DNA of 64,000 nucleotides from Rothia sp. (in: high G+C Gram-positive bacteria) (lineage in GTDB: Bacteria; Actinomycetota; Actinomycetes; Actinomycetales; Micrococcaceae), in assembly GCA_030524105.1 (NCBI GenBank), contig JAUNHE010000001.1:1-64000 (forward strand), given 5' to 3'. A program made the position numbers and the translations under genes. Of the stretch, positions 8,120 to 16,855 are shown in pieces. Within the stretch, counting starts at the first letter, position 1; each line of letters opens with the position of its first letter. The notes under the pieces were generated by a model that was given only the letters and a program-made list of their open reading frames with translations, searched no databases and was not told the origin of the DNA.

Positions 8120-9034
8120 TTATTGCCGAATAGACTGAGTGTAGGGTAGCTTCTGTGCGGCATGGGATAGAGCCTGCCGCAGCGCTAAAATAGCTGGGTC
8201 GCTGGCCTTATCGGCCCGGACTGCTGTATAGATCTCCCGCTGAGGGCGGCCCGGTAAATCAATGAGCTTAAGGCCAAAATCTTGTGGCAGGGATCCGGTC
8301 ATAAAAGAAGGCAGCAAGGCGGCAGCAAACCCCCCTCTTACCAGATTGCAGTGTGTTAGTAGGTCTTCGATGTCAAAATGAACCTCTGGCTCAAAACCGG
8401 CTGCCCGGCACTGGTTGACGGCCCAGGTTCTACTCGTATTGTGACTGCCTTCAAAAACCCAGGCAGCCTGGGCGGCGTCTTCAAGGCTCTCGATGGGGCT
8501 TGCCTGGGCAACCACCAGATGCAGGGGGTCCCGGATGAGGGGCAGCAGGTGGAGGTCATCAAACTGCGGGGCAAAGAAGCCCGGGTAGATTTCGGCAATG
8601 ACCATGTCGAACTGCCTGCTTCTGGTAAGTTCCAGGCCGCTTTCGGGATCAATCTGATCTACCTTAAGGTAAACCTTAGGGGCAGTTTCTTGCAGTCGCA
8701 GGAGAGTATCGGCTAGAAGAGCAATGGCTGCAGACTGAAAAATAGCGATCCGTAACGTCCCTGACGGCTCTCCCGAAAGGTTGGCTAGGCGGGTGGAAGC
8801 AGCATCCATCTCTCTTAAAATAGATTTGGCGCTATCGACCACAATTAACCCAGCTTCCGTTAGCTGAACGCTTCGGCCCACCCTGCGTATTAAGGCGACG
8901 CCCACCTCTTTTTCTAGGGCAACCATCTGCTGAGAAATAGCTGATGGGGTTAAATGCAGGGTGCGGGCCGCCGCTGCAAGGGAACCTCTCTCCTTAATCT
9001 CCAGTAGCATTCGCAGCCGTCTGATGTCGTACAT
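8120..9034 (-). CDS. LysR-family regulator divergent from putA
   Basis: The N-terminal LysR helix-turn-helix is clear (residues about 1-60, with SLAAAARTLHLTPSAISQQM), followed by the two-lobed effector domain. Its 304 residues are standard. I start at the ATG ending at 9034, with AGGTGGGGG just upstream, rather than at an ATG 46 codons earlier whose product lacks family similarity at the N-terminus. It is divergent from putA, which has no DNA-binding domain of its own, so this protein is the likely proline-responsive regulator. A dyad ATGCT-AA-AGCAT at 9072-9083 in the shared intergenic region is a possible site. Proline as the effector is inference from context. Confidence 0.85.
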   Translation of the reverse strand: MYDIRRLRMLLEIKERGSLAAAARTLHLTPSAISQQMVALEKEVGVALIRRVGRSVQLTEAGLIVVDSAKSILREMDAASTRLANLSGEPSGTLRIAIFQSAAIALLADTLLRLQETAPKVYLKVDQIDPESGLELTRSRQFDMVIAEIYPGFFAPQFDDLHLLPLIRDPLHLVVAQASPIESLEDAAQAAWVFEGSHNTSRTWAVNQCRAAGFEPEVHFDIEDLLTHCNLVRGGFAAALLPSFMTGSLPQDFGLKLIDLPGRPQREIYTAVRADKASDPAILALRQALSHAAQKLPYTQSIRQ

Positions 9035-9071
9035 AATGCCCCCACCTTTGCTAGCAAGCTTATAGTTAGAG

Positions 9072-9132
9072 ATGCTAAAGCATGGTGTAAAGAAATATTT
9101 ATATTTACTAATAGTGTGTCTTCCGACATAAC
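9072..9132 (+). promoter_or_regulatory. putA-lysR intergenic dyad and candidate putA promoter
   Basis: A 12-base dyad ATGCT-AA-AGCAT lies at 9072-9083. Further on, TTTACT (9104-9109) and CATAAC (9127-9132) are 17 bases apart and could serve as -35 and -10 of putA. The match to the -10 consensus is weak. Confidence 0.3.
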
Positions 9133-9209
9133 ATGGTGGAATAGAGCTGAGATAGCAATCAACCGGGGGCAAAGATGCCTCCAGATCACACTAGGATAAG
9201 GAGTATGCG

Positions 9210-12200
9210 GTGGTTCATCCCTTCGCTTCAGAGCACTACCAGCAGCTTGCTGAATCGGCCTGCCAACTCGTCAAAGAATGGCTGGCCCAGTCACAAAAGG
9301 TAGCGGCTGATTCTTCTGCCCAGATGCTAGCCGGAGTCCTCAAGGATCCAAACGGCTTGGACTTTACTGTAGGCTTTGTTGATAAAGTTATCCGCCCCGA
9401 AGACGATGCTATTGCTGGAAAAAATCTTGCTAAGGTAGCCCCCCTGGCCCCTGCCTTCCTGCCCTGGTATATGAAATCAGCTGTCAGCCTAGGGGGCAAG
9501 ATGGCTAAGACGGCAGCCTGGCCAACGGTACCCCTAGCCCGCCAGGTCCTACGGCACATGGTGGGCCACCTCGTTGTTGACGCCCGCGACAATAAACTTG
9601 GGCCGGCCATTAAACACCTGACCAAAAGCGGTAACAAACTCAACATTAACCTTTTGGGCGAAGCGGTCCTAGGCGACAAAGAAGCAGAACGTCGGCTGAG
9701 CGAAACCAAACGTCTGCTCAGCCGTGACGACATAGACTACATCTCTGTCAAAGTTTCCTCAGTTTCGGGGCCGCATTCGCCCTGGGCCTTTGACGAAGTT
9801 GTTGATCAGGCAGTGGAGCGGTTAACTCCTCTCTATGAGCTGGCAGCTAATTCGGCTCAGAAAAAATTTATTAATCTAGATATGGAGGAGTACAAGGATC
9901 TTGACATGACCATAGCGGTCTTTACCAAGATTCTGGATCAGCCACAGCTAAAAAATCTTGAGGCTGGAATTGTTCTCCAAGCCTATCTGCCCGACACCCT
10001 GGCAGCTATGCAAAAACTTCAGCACTGGGCCGACCAGCGCGTCAGCTCGGGTGGATCGCGGATCAAAGTACGTCTTGTTAAGGGCGCCAACCTTTCTATG
10101 GAACTAGTTGAAGCCATAACGCACGGTTGGGAACTAACAACCTGGGATTCAAAACAGCTCTCCGACACGAACTACAAACGTATCCTCAACTATGCCCTTG
10201 ACCCAGAGAAAACAAAAAATATTAGGTTGGGAGTGGCCGGACACAATCTCTTTGACCTAGCGTTTGCCCTCCTGCTGGCAGAAGAACGGGGTGTGGTCGA
10301 GGACGTAGAATTTGAAATGCTTATTGGCATGGCAGCCCAACAAGCAGAAGTAATTCGCCAGCGTGTTGGACACCTCTTGCTTTATACACCGGTGGTCCGC
10401 CCCGAAGAATTTGATGTTGCCATTTCTTACCTGGTGCGTCGCCTCGAAGAAAATGCTTCTAGCGAAAACTTTATGAGCGCAGTCTTTGACCTGTACGAGC
10501 ACGAGGACCTGTTTGAGCGCGAGAAACAGCGTTTCTTACGTTCGCTTAATTCAGTTACTGACGAGCTGCCTGCCCCTAAACGCCAGCAGGATAGGACTCA
10601 AGAGACTAGCCAGAACATCTTTAGGTGTGAACGCGGTTTTGTTAACACCCCCGATACAGATCCTTCTCTGGCAGCTAACCGAAGCTGGGGTAGAAAGATC
10701 TTAGAACAGTCTAAGAACACCCGATTGGGCTTGGACATTCTTGCCCAGCATGAATTAGCCTCTGAGCAGGAGGCAGAGCAGCTTCTTGACTCTGTGGTGA
10801 CAGCGGCGCCGGCCTGGTCCTCCCTCTCCGGACAGGAAAGAGCGGCCATCTTACGCCAAGCAGGCCAAGAGCTGGCCTTACGACGGGCCGAGCTGCTAGA
10901 AGTTATGGCTGCTGAGGCGGGTAAAACCTTGGACCAGGGGGATACAGAAGTTTCCGAAGCCATTGATTTTGCCTACTATTATGCCCACCTTGCTGACCAG
11001 CTGGATCAGGTTGATGGGGCTCAGCATAAGCCGGTTAAAGTCACCCTGGTTGTTCCACCCTGGAATTTTCCCACCGCTATACCCGCCGGTGGTGTATTAG
11101 CTGCTTTGGCGGCCGGCTCTGGGGTTATTTTTAAGCCGGCGACCCTGACCGCCCGTACCGGAGCTGTTATTGCAGATATATTGTGGTCTGCTGGAGTGCC
11201 AAGAGATGTCCTGCGTCTAGTAAAGATTACGGATCGGGCTGCCGGTAAAAAACTGATTTCTTCCGAGCGAGTAGACCGCCTGATTCTGACCGGCGGTTAT
11301 GAGACTGCTCAGATGTTTAGATCCTGGCGTAAGGATCTGCCTCTTTTTGGGGAGACTTCAGGAAAAAATTCCATTATTGTGACGCCTAACGCAGACTTAG
11401 ATTTGGCCGTTAAAGACATTGTCTCGTCAGCTTTTGGGCATGCGGGCCAAAAATGCTCTGCAGCTTCTACCGTAATTCTGGTGGGAAGCGTGGCCCAGTC
11501 CCAACGGTTTAGAAATCAGTTGCTGGATGCTGTTTCTTCTTTACACGTTGCCTACCCGCAAGATATTCGGGCTCAGATGGGCCCCATTATTGCCCCCGCG
11601 GAAGATAAACTCTTACGGGGTTTGACAACCTTAGAAGAAGGCCAGGAATGGGCCATTGAGCCGCGTCAGCTTGATCAGAGCGGTAAGCTGTGGTCTCCGG
11701 GGGTAAGGATTGGCGTAAAACCCGGTTCTGAGTACCATATGACCGAGTACTTTGGCCCCATTCTTGGCATCATGACCGCCCAAACCTTAGCTGAGGCTAT
11801 CGACCTGCAGAATGCTACAGACTACGGTCTTACCGCGGGTTTGCATTCTCTTGACTCTGATGAGCTGGCCTTCTGGCTGGACCGGGTTCAGGCAGGAAAT
11901 CTCTATGTTAACCGGGGCATTACTGGAGCTATCGTTCAACGCCAGCCTTTTGGTGGCTGGAAGAAATCTACCGTTGGTTCGGGGACCAAGGCTGGTGGGC
12001 CCAACTACTTGGTTGCCCTCTCAGACTGGGAATCCAGGCCTTCGCAGGCTGGCACTGCCGCCAACACGGTAGCCGTGCGGGAGGTTCTGGCAGCTAGCCG
12101 GGAACCCGCTGCCTTAGATCAGGACAAACTTGACTTCCTCAGGCGTTCCAGCAGCTCTGATGCTCTGGCCTGGAGCTCAGAGTTTGGTATAGGGCACGAT

Positions 12201-12692
12201 CCTAGCCAATTGGGGGTAGAGCGTAACGTCCTGCGTTATGTCAGCCAGCCCGTTCAGGTGCGCATAGATTCTAGCGCCAAGCTTGTTGAGGGCTTGCGGG
12301 TTATTATGGCGGGACTAGCGGCTCAGGCTCCAGTGTTTGTTTCAACTGCTCAGCAGATTCCGGTTGCTATTGCCGGCGCTTTGGAGAATCACGGGGTAAA
12401 AATTAGCCTGGAAACCGATCAAGAGTACCGGAACTTTTTGGCTGATCAGGCTGCTAAAGATAGCCGTGATTTTCTTGGAACAGCCTTGGAGGGTTCTCGC
12501 ATTCGTTATCTTGGCCAGGATCTTGCTTCTATTTATCAGGCCCTGGGCGGCCGCCCAGACCTGGGCATTTACGCTGCCCCGGTAACGGAGGCCGGCCGTA
12601 TCGAGATGCTGCCCTTTGTCAAGGAGCAGGCGGTCTCTATTACCGCCCACCGATTTGGTAATCCCAACAAATTCTCTGAGCAGATCATTTAG
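9210..12692 (+). CDS. putA: bifunctional proline dehydrogenase / glutamate-semialdehyde dehydrogenase
   Basis: PutA oxidises proline to pyrroline-5-carboxylate with FAD, then to glutamate with NAD. The proline dehydrogenase barrel occupies about residues 120-430. The aldehyde dehydrogenase domain, about 500-980, has the general-base glutamate in LFGETSGK near 714 and the catalytic cysteine in GQKCSAAS at 749. A C-terminal tail of about 170 residues follows, as in other long actinobacterial PutA proteins. There is no N-terminal ribbon-helix-helix domain, so it should not repress itself. The GTG start has AAGGAG six bases upstream. It is divergent from the LysR gene and transcribed alone. Confidence 0.96.
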   Translation: MVHPFASEHYQQLAESACQLVKEWLAQSQKVAADSSAQMLAGVLKDPNGLDFTVGFVDKVIRPEDDAIAGKNLAKVAPLAPAFLPWYMKSAVSLGGKMAKTAAWPTVPLARQVLRHMVGHLVVDARDNKLGPAIKHLTKSGNKLNINLLGEAVLGDKEAERRLSETKRLLSRDDIDYISVKVSSVSGPHSPWAFDEVVDQAVERLTPLYELAANSAQKKFINLDMEEYKDLDMTIAVFTKILDQPQLKNLEAGIVLQAYLPDTLAAMQKLQHWADQRVSSGGSRIKVRLVKGANLSMELVEAITHGWELTTWDSKQLSDTNYKRILNYALDPEKTKNIRLGVAGHNLFDLAFALLLAEERGVVEDVEFEMLIGMAAQQAEVIRQRVGHLLLYTPVVRPEEFDVAISYLVRRLEENASSENFMSAVFDLYEHEDLFEREKQRFLRSLNSVTDELPAPKRQQDRTQETSQNIFRCERGFVNTPDTDPSLAANRSWGRKILEQSKNTRLGLDILAQHELASEQEAEQLLDSVVTAAPAWSSLSGQERAAILRQAGQELALRRAELLEVMAAEAGKTLDQGDTEVSEAIDFAYYYAHLADQLDQVDGAQHKPVKVTLVVPPWNFPTAIPAGGVLAALAAGSGVIFKPATLTARTGAVIADILWSAGVPRDVLRLVKITDRAAGKKLISSERVDRLILTGGYETAQMFRSWRKDLPLFGETSGKNSIIVTPNADLDLAVKDIVSSAFGHAGQKCSAASTVILVGSVAQSQRFRNQLLDAVSSLHVAYPQDIRAQMGPIIAPAEDKLLRGLTTLEEGQEWAIEPRQLDQSGKLWSPGVRIGVKPGSEYHMTEYFGPILGIMTAQTLAEAIDLQNATDYGLTAGLHSLDSDELAFWLDRVQAGNLYVNRGITGAIVQRQPFGGWKKSTVGSGTKAGGPNYLVALSDWESRPSQAGTAANTVAVREVLAASREPAALDQDKLDFLRRSSSSDALAWSSEFGIGHDPSQLGVERNVLRYVSQPVQVRIDSSAKLVEGLRVIMAGLAAQAPVFVSTAQQIPVAIAGALENHGVKISLETDQEYRNFLADQAAKDSRDFLGTALEGSRIRYLGQDLASIYQALGGRPDLGIYAAPVTEAGRIEMLPFVKEQAVSITAHRFGNPNKFSEQII

Positions 12693-12716
12693 CCAGCTGC
12701 CTACAGTTTGCTCGTC

Positions 12717-12759
12717 GGGCGGTGCCGGTCCTAGACGGTGCCGCCCACTTTCTTGTGGG
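12717..12759 (+). terminator. hairpins downstream of putA
   Basis: GGGCGG (12717-12722) and CCGCCC (12741-12746) can pair, and CCCAC (12744-12748) with GTGGG (12755-12759) gives an alternative. Both stems are short and no U-tract follows, so this is a weak candidate. Confidence 0.35.
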
Positions 12760-12926
12760 GACGTCTGGCTTAAGTTCACGATTTACTGTGACCTATGGAA
12801 TAATTTTAAGCGGTATAGGTCTGGCTGAAGCTCCTAAGAAAAAATTTAATATACAGGCCTAGACCAGCCTCTTCACCCTGAGCTTTGGTAGAGGAGGCTG
12901 CTAGCGCATCAAGGAAAGGAAAGACT

Positions 12927-13316
12927 ATGAGCAATATACCCGCAAATCTCATGTATACACCGGAACACGAGTGGGTTAGCGCCCTCACCGCTGAGGGAAC
13001 AGTTCGGATTGGCATTACTGACCATGCCCAGAGCGAGCTGGGTGATGTTGTTTATGTGGATCTTCCCGAAGTTGGGCAGGATTTTGAGGCGCAGGAAACC
13101 TTTGGAGAGGTTGAATCAACCAAGTCGGTTTCGGATCTTTTTGCCCCACTTGCCGGTGAGGTGGTTGCGGTTAATGAAGCGCTGGAAGCGGATCCTGCCT
13201 TGATTAATAACGACCCTTACGAGCAGGGCTGGCTGATTGAGCTTAAGCCTAAGGCAGCCGCCGATCTTAGTCAGCTCCTGGATGCACAAGCCTACCAGCA
13301 GCAGATCTCCTCATAA
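12927..13316 (+). CDS. gcvH: glycine cleavage system H protein
   Basis: GcvH carries the lipoyl arm that shuttles the aminomethyl group between the P, T and L proteins of glycine cleavage. The lipoyl-attachment lysine is K66 in GEVESTKSVSDL, and the start YTPEHEWV is typical. At 129 residues it is full length. I start at the ATG after AAGGAAAGGA rather than 14 codons earlier. gcvP and gcvT are not in the window. The gene instead heads the conserved actinobacterial block gcvH - FHA - merR - merR (compare Rv1826 onward in M. tuberculosis). No glycine-riboswitch-like leader was recognised. Confidence 0.95.
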   Translation: MSNIPANLMYTPEHEWVSALTAEGTVRIGITDHAQSELGDVVYVDLPEVGQDFEAQETFGEVESTKSVSDLFAPLAGEVVAVNEALEADPALINNDPYEQGWLIELKPKAAADLSQLLDAQAYQQQISS

Positions 13317-13584
13317 ATTCCCTCCTGGCTTAAGACGTTTACAGTGAGGGCCCAGCTGAGTTTCATTTATTTTTTGGGCTTAACCTGTGCCTTATCGTCA
13401 GCAGCCACAGGGGAGAGAAGCTAAGATTGTAGTGAAGGTTCAATGTTTATCGATTTGTGACGATGAGCCGCTAGATTGTGATGAACTGTTGAGCAGTCAG
13501 TACATATATTGCATATGACCGTATCGAATCAGTATTGGGCAGCCCCTGACTGCACAATGCACCCCCTAGCAAGGAAGATAATAG

Positions 13585-14037
13585 ATGCCTAACCAAGAGG
13601 CTCACCCCAAAACCAGCCCACTCAGTGTAGTTGCCATGAACCTGCAGTCGCCTGCACCGGGAAACTACGGACCTAACCAGGAAGAACTTGCGGCAATTGC
13701 CACCCTGCCTGAAGGTTCGGCTTTACTTATTGGTACCAATGCTGAACTGCGCGGTGCGCGGTTTTTGCTTAACGTTGAAACCGATCCAGAGGGGGCGGTC
13801 AAGAGTATCGTTGCCGGTCGTAGCCCTAACTCTGATATCTTTCTTAATGATGTGACGGTCTCTCGGCAGCATGCCGTTTTTGTTCCTAACGCCGGCACAT
13901 TTGTTTTGACCGACAACAATTCCCTCAACGGAACCTACGTTAACGGGGACCGGGTTGACCAGGCCTTTTTGAAGAACGGGGCAGAAATTCATATCGGAAA
14001 ATTTCATTTTTCCTTCTTCTTGGGAACCGGTAAGTAA
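13585..14037 (+). CDS. FHA-domain protein, GarA/OdhI-like
   Basis: The 150-residue protein carries a C-terminal forkhead-associated domain, about residues 65-150, with GRSPNSDIFLNDVTVSRQHA and NSLNGTYVNG closely matching GarA of mycobacteria and OdhI of corynebacteria. Those proteins inhibit 2-oxoglutarate dehydrogenase until phosphorylated at an N-terminal ETTS motif by Ser/Thr kinases. I cannot find ETTS or a close variant in the N-terminal 60 residues here, so the phospho-switch may differ or be missing. It follows gcvH after 268 bases and overlaps the next gene by one base (TAATG), implying translational coupling. The ATG has AAGGA upstream. Confidence 0.88.
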   Translation: MPNQEAHPKTSPLSVVAMNLQSPAPGNYGPNQEELAAIATLPEGSALLIGTNAELRGARFLLNVETDPEGAVKSIVAGRSPNSDIFLNDVTVSRQHAVFVPNAGTFVLTDNNSLNGTYVNGDRVDQAFLKNGAEIHIGKFHFSFFLGTGK

Positions 14038-14774
14038 TGACTGACGCTGTGGAATCTTCTGGTGCAACACAGCCAAACGCTCTCAAAGATAAAACCATTG
14101 GACAGGTTCTTGCTGCTTTGGAGTTGGAGTTTCCCGGTATTAGTGCCTCTAAAATTCGGTTCCTAGAGGATAAAGGGTTGGTCCATCCCCACCGGACCAA
14201 TACTGGTTACCGTAAGTATTCGTTTGATGATGTTGAACAGTTACGGCTCATCCTACGGCTACAGCGGGATAGGTACTTGCCCTTAAAGGTGATTAAAGAA
14301 AGGATTGAAGCGGGGGATGCTGCTAGTCTTTTCCAAAGATCGGTAGCTTCCCGGGCTTCAGACCCTTCCGAGGACATCCAGCAAACAGAGGCTATCCCAG
14401 ATCTTTTACAGCAGCCAAGGCGTGCCCTCTCTTTGCGGGAGCTTTCGCGTGAGGCGGCAGCAGATTTGCCCCTCTTGCGAGAACTCATCAATTTTGGTCT
14501 GCTTTCCGAAGCGGGGCCCTATGACGATCATGACATTATTATTACCAGGGTCTGTTCTGCCTTAACAGCTCACGGTTTGCATCCCCGGCATCTACGGCAG
14601 TTTAGGGTGGCTGTTGACCGTGAGATGGGTTTGGTTGAAATGGCTGTGGGGCCTTTAGCTTCTCGAAAAGATAAGGAATCGCAGCAGCGGGCACGAGAGA
14701 GAGCGCAAGAAATTTCACGGCTGTGCCTGCAGCTGCATACAGCCTTAGTTGCTTCGTCTTTACCCCAGTATTAA
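14037..14774 (+). CDS. ftsR: MerR-family regulator, FtsR-like
   Basis: The 245-residue protein has an N-terminal MerR winged helix (about residues 15-85: TIGQVLAALE, then KIRFLEDKGLVHPHRTNTGYRKY). Its place directly after the GarA-like gene matches Rv1828 of M. tuberculosis and FtsR of C. glutamicum, a regulator of cell division genes including ftsZ. The assignment rests on the domain plus synteny. There are no metal-binding cysteines of the classical MerR kind. The C-terminal half is helical and could bind a ligand or mediate dimerisation. It shares one base with the FHA gene. Confidence 0.8.
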   Translation: MTDAVESSGATQPNALKDKTIGQVLAALELEFPGISASKIRFLEDKGLVHPHRTNTGYRKYSFDDVEQLRLILRLQRDRYLPLKVIKERIEAGDAASLFQRSVASRASDPSEDIQQTEAIPDLLQQPRRALSLRELSREAAADLPLLRELINFGLLSEAGPYDDHDIIITRVCSALTAHGLHPRHLRQFRVAVDREMGLVEMAVGPLASRKDKESQQRARERAQEISRLCLQLHTALVASSLPQY

Positions 14775-14944
14775 AGCGATTTTTTGGTTGTTTACTAACC
14801 TTTATTTTTCTTTTGCCCCCTGTTTACCCCAGGGTCTAAGTGTAGTAAATTACCTCCGAGCTGATCAGCGGGTTAACCGCGTTTTACCTGCTGGTGCCGG
14901 TAAGATAACTAAGGTCGGTTGAAGATCTACGGTGAAGGACCCCC

Positions 14945-15634
14945 ATGGTAACCAGAAAGTTTGAGGGCGAGCAAGACTCCTCGAGGAGCAGCAACTTAAA
15001 CTTGGTTAGTGGGCACCTTCCTAAGGAATCAATGGATCAACCCCTGTTAGGCTTCGATGCCGTCATGCCCCAGGATCCTCCGCAGGGAGAGCAGGGAGTG
15101 CTTTTTAAGGATCCGGTTTCCTTAGTGGACGAGAACCTTGGTTACCGCGGTCCAGTGGCCTGTAAGGCTGCCGGTATTACCTATCGCCAACTGGACTATT
15201 GGGCTCGAACAAAACTGGTGACCCCTACCGTGCGTTCTGCTTCAGGCTCGGGTACCCAGCGGCTCTATTCATTCCGTGATGTATTGGTGCTTAAAATTGT
15301 AAAACGTTTGCTGGATACCGGTGTCTCGCTGCAGCAAATCCGTACCTCCGTGGATCACTTACATACCCGCGGAGTAGAAGACCTTTCCCGCATCACTCTG
15401 ATGTCTGACGGTGCTTCAGTTTATGAGTGCACTTCTGCCGACGAAGTCATCGACCTAGTTCAGGCGGGCCAGGGAGTCTTTGGGATTGCTATTGGGCGGG
15501 TCTGGAAGGAACTGGAGAATAATCTGGCCCAGCTGCCCGGTGAATCATCGACCCAGGCACAAGAAGATTTAGCCCAGGTACACGATGAGCTTTCAGCACG
15601 GCGAGCCAGAAAAGCGGCAGGAAACCGCCCCTAA
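14945..15634 (+). CDS. second MerR-family regulator (Rv1830-like)
   Basis: This 229-residue protein has a MerR-type winged helix in its middle (about residues 68-140: ITYRQLDYWARTKLVTPTVR) after a disordered, acidic N-terminus. It corresponds by order to Rv1830 in the mycobacterial block. There a DUF151 bifunctional nuclease gene lies between the two MerR genes; here only 170 non-coding bases separate them. The C-terminal 40 residues are charged and probably flexible. The ATG start follows GAAGGA. The targets are unknown. Confidence 0.8.
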   Translation: MVTRKFEGEQDSSRSSNLNLVSGHLPKESMDQPLLGFDAVMPQDPPQGEQGVLFKDPVSLVDENLGYRGPVACKAAGITYRQLDYWARTKLVTPTVRSASGSGTQRLYSFRDVLVLKIVKRLLDTGVSLQQIRTSVDHLHTRGVEDLSRITLMSDGASVYECTSADEVIDLVQAGQGVFGIAIGRVWKELENNLAQLPGESSTQAQEDLAQVHDELSARRARKAAGNRP

Positions 15635-15680
15635 AGTTTCGCTAGGGCCTGTGGCGGGTTAGAGGCCTGGGTGTTTTTAG

Positions 15681-16520
15681 CTAGGCAGCTTCGGTGCTGC
15701 TAGTGCTACCCAAGAGGCCACTAAGAATGTCCGAAAGGGCCTGGGCAAATTCCTGCGACGAGTCTTCTGGCCAGTAATGAACAGGGTAAGCTGAACCCTG
15801 AATCCGCTGGAAACCGGGGTAGTCGGGCAGCACGGGATCGGCTACCAGCTCCCCAAACATGGTTCTCATCTCTTCTATCCGGTAGGAGTGCTCAGGATCT
15901 CCTTCGCGTACCTTGTTAATGACAATAGAAGCTGAATCGACCGAGTACTCTGAGTTAGCTTCAAAACGGGCGATAGCTCGTAGGGTTCGTTCGGTACCTG
16001 CGACTGAGAACAGGGAGGGCTCAGCGACAGAGATCACTCGATCCGAAACAGCCCAGGCCATTGAGGTTAATCTACCGAGGGTGGGCGGGCAGTCAATAAG
16101 CACCAGGTCATAGTCATCAATCTGCCCGGAAATTAATTTTTTGAGCCGAGGCAGGGCCCGGTGTAGGGAAAGGTTCTCTAGGGCTGTTGAGGCCGAAGAC
16201 CCCCGAGCCACGTCAATCTTTCCCTGGCTGGGGCTAGAGTGTTTTGCCTTGGTTTGCTGGCTTTTACTGGCTTGAAGGTCATTCCAGCCCGAAGGACGAA
16301 CTTCCTTGTTGAGGCTGTACTTACGGGGAGATGCCAGCATAGTGCCAATATCGGTGCCCTCTGGAGAAACGGCAAGACCGGTGCTAGCGTCACCGTGGGG
16401 GTCCATGTCAATCACAAGGATCTTCATGCCAGCATCCATCCCGGCTGATGCCAGCCCCAAAGTAAGGGAGGTTTTACCCACTCCGCCCTTGAGGCTGCTG
16501 ACACTGACAATGAGCGGCAT
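15681..16520 (-). CDS. orphan ParA/MinD-type ATPase
   Basis: The deviant Walker A SLKGGVGKTS (about residues 8-17), Walker A-prime DMDPHGDAST and Walker B LVLIDCPP mark a ParA/MinD/Soj ATPase of 279 residues. The variable stretch around residues 85-110 is serine- and lysine-rich and looks like a flexible insertion. No ParB, parS-like repeat, replication gene or flagellar partner is nearby, so a role in plasmid partition is unlikely; positioning of a cellular structure is possible. I start at the ATG ending at 16520 with GGGGGAC upstream. It is convergent with the MerR gene and divergent from pyc. Confidence 0.85.
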   Translation of the reverse strand: MPLIVSVSSLKGGVGKTSLTLGLASAGMDAGMKILVIDMDPHGDASTGLAVSPEGTDIGTMLASPRKYSLNKEVRPSGWNDLQASKSQQTKAKHSSPSQGKIDVARGSSASTALENLSLHRALPRLKKLISGQIDDYDLVLIDCPPTLGRLTSMAWAVSDRVISVAEPSLFSVAGTERTLRAIARFEANSEYSVDSASIVINKVREGDPEHSYRIEEMRTMFGELVADPVLPDYPGFQRIQGSAYPVHYWPEDSSQEFAQALSDILSGLLGSTSSTEAA

Positions 16521-16855
16521 AGGTAGTCCCCCAACCAAGAACTAGTAAAACGTCTAATCAAGCAACGATATGGGAGTTGCACAGCTAATGCTACCTAAAG
16601 CATCTTGCGATAGCCGCTTGCGACGTTCTTTTCTGACAAGGAATATTGAACACACTTTTGAGAGCGGCAATGTGTGTCAGCTTTCCCCCATTCTGTGTAG
16701 CATTAATCACAGGTATTTCTTAACCTTTACGTACCATAACCGGGGGAAGAGAAAAATTAGCCGCTGTCAGTGATCATATAGTTATATTGAATCTATTCAC
16801 ACACCGTGAACAGACGTCTTCGCCGAGACCCTTCGGCTGGGGAGAATGGATGAAT
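16521..16855. other. 335-base intergenic region between parA-like gene and pyc
   Basis: This divergent promoter region contains an imperfect inverted repeat, TGAACACAC at 16647-16655 against GTGTGTCA at 16672-16679. AT-rich sequence at 16768-16795 could supply the pyc -10 element, and a small hairpin GCCGA/TCGGC lies in the pyc leader near 16822-16840. No coding potential is seen. Confidence 0.5.

Noticed and set aside
10598-10963. 121-codon minus-strand frame within putA
   Set aside because: It is serine- and arginine-rich antisense of the aldehyde dehydrogenase region and is explained by codon bias.
13317-13584. Possible glycine riboswitch or RNA gene near gcvH
   Set aside because: The gap is after gcvH, and neither it nor the 12693-12926 leader shows the tandem aptamer pattern of a glycine riboswitch.
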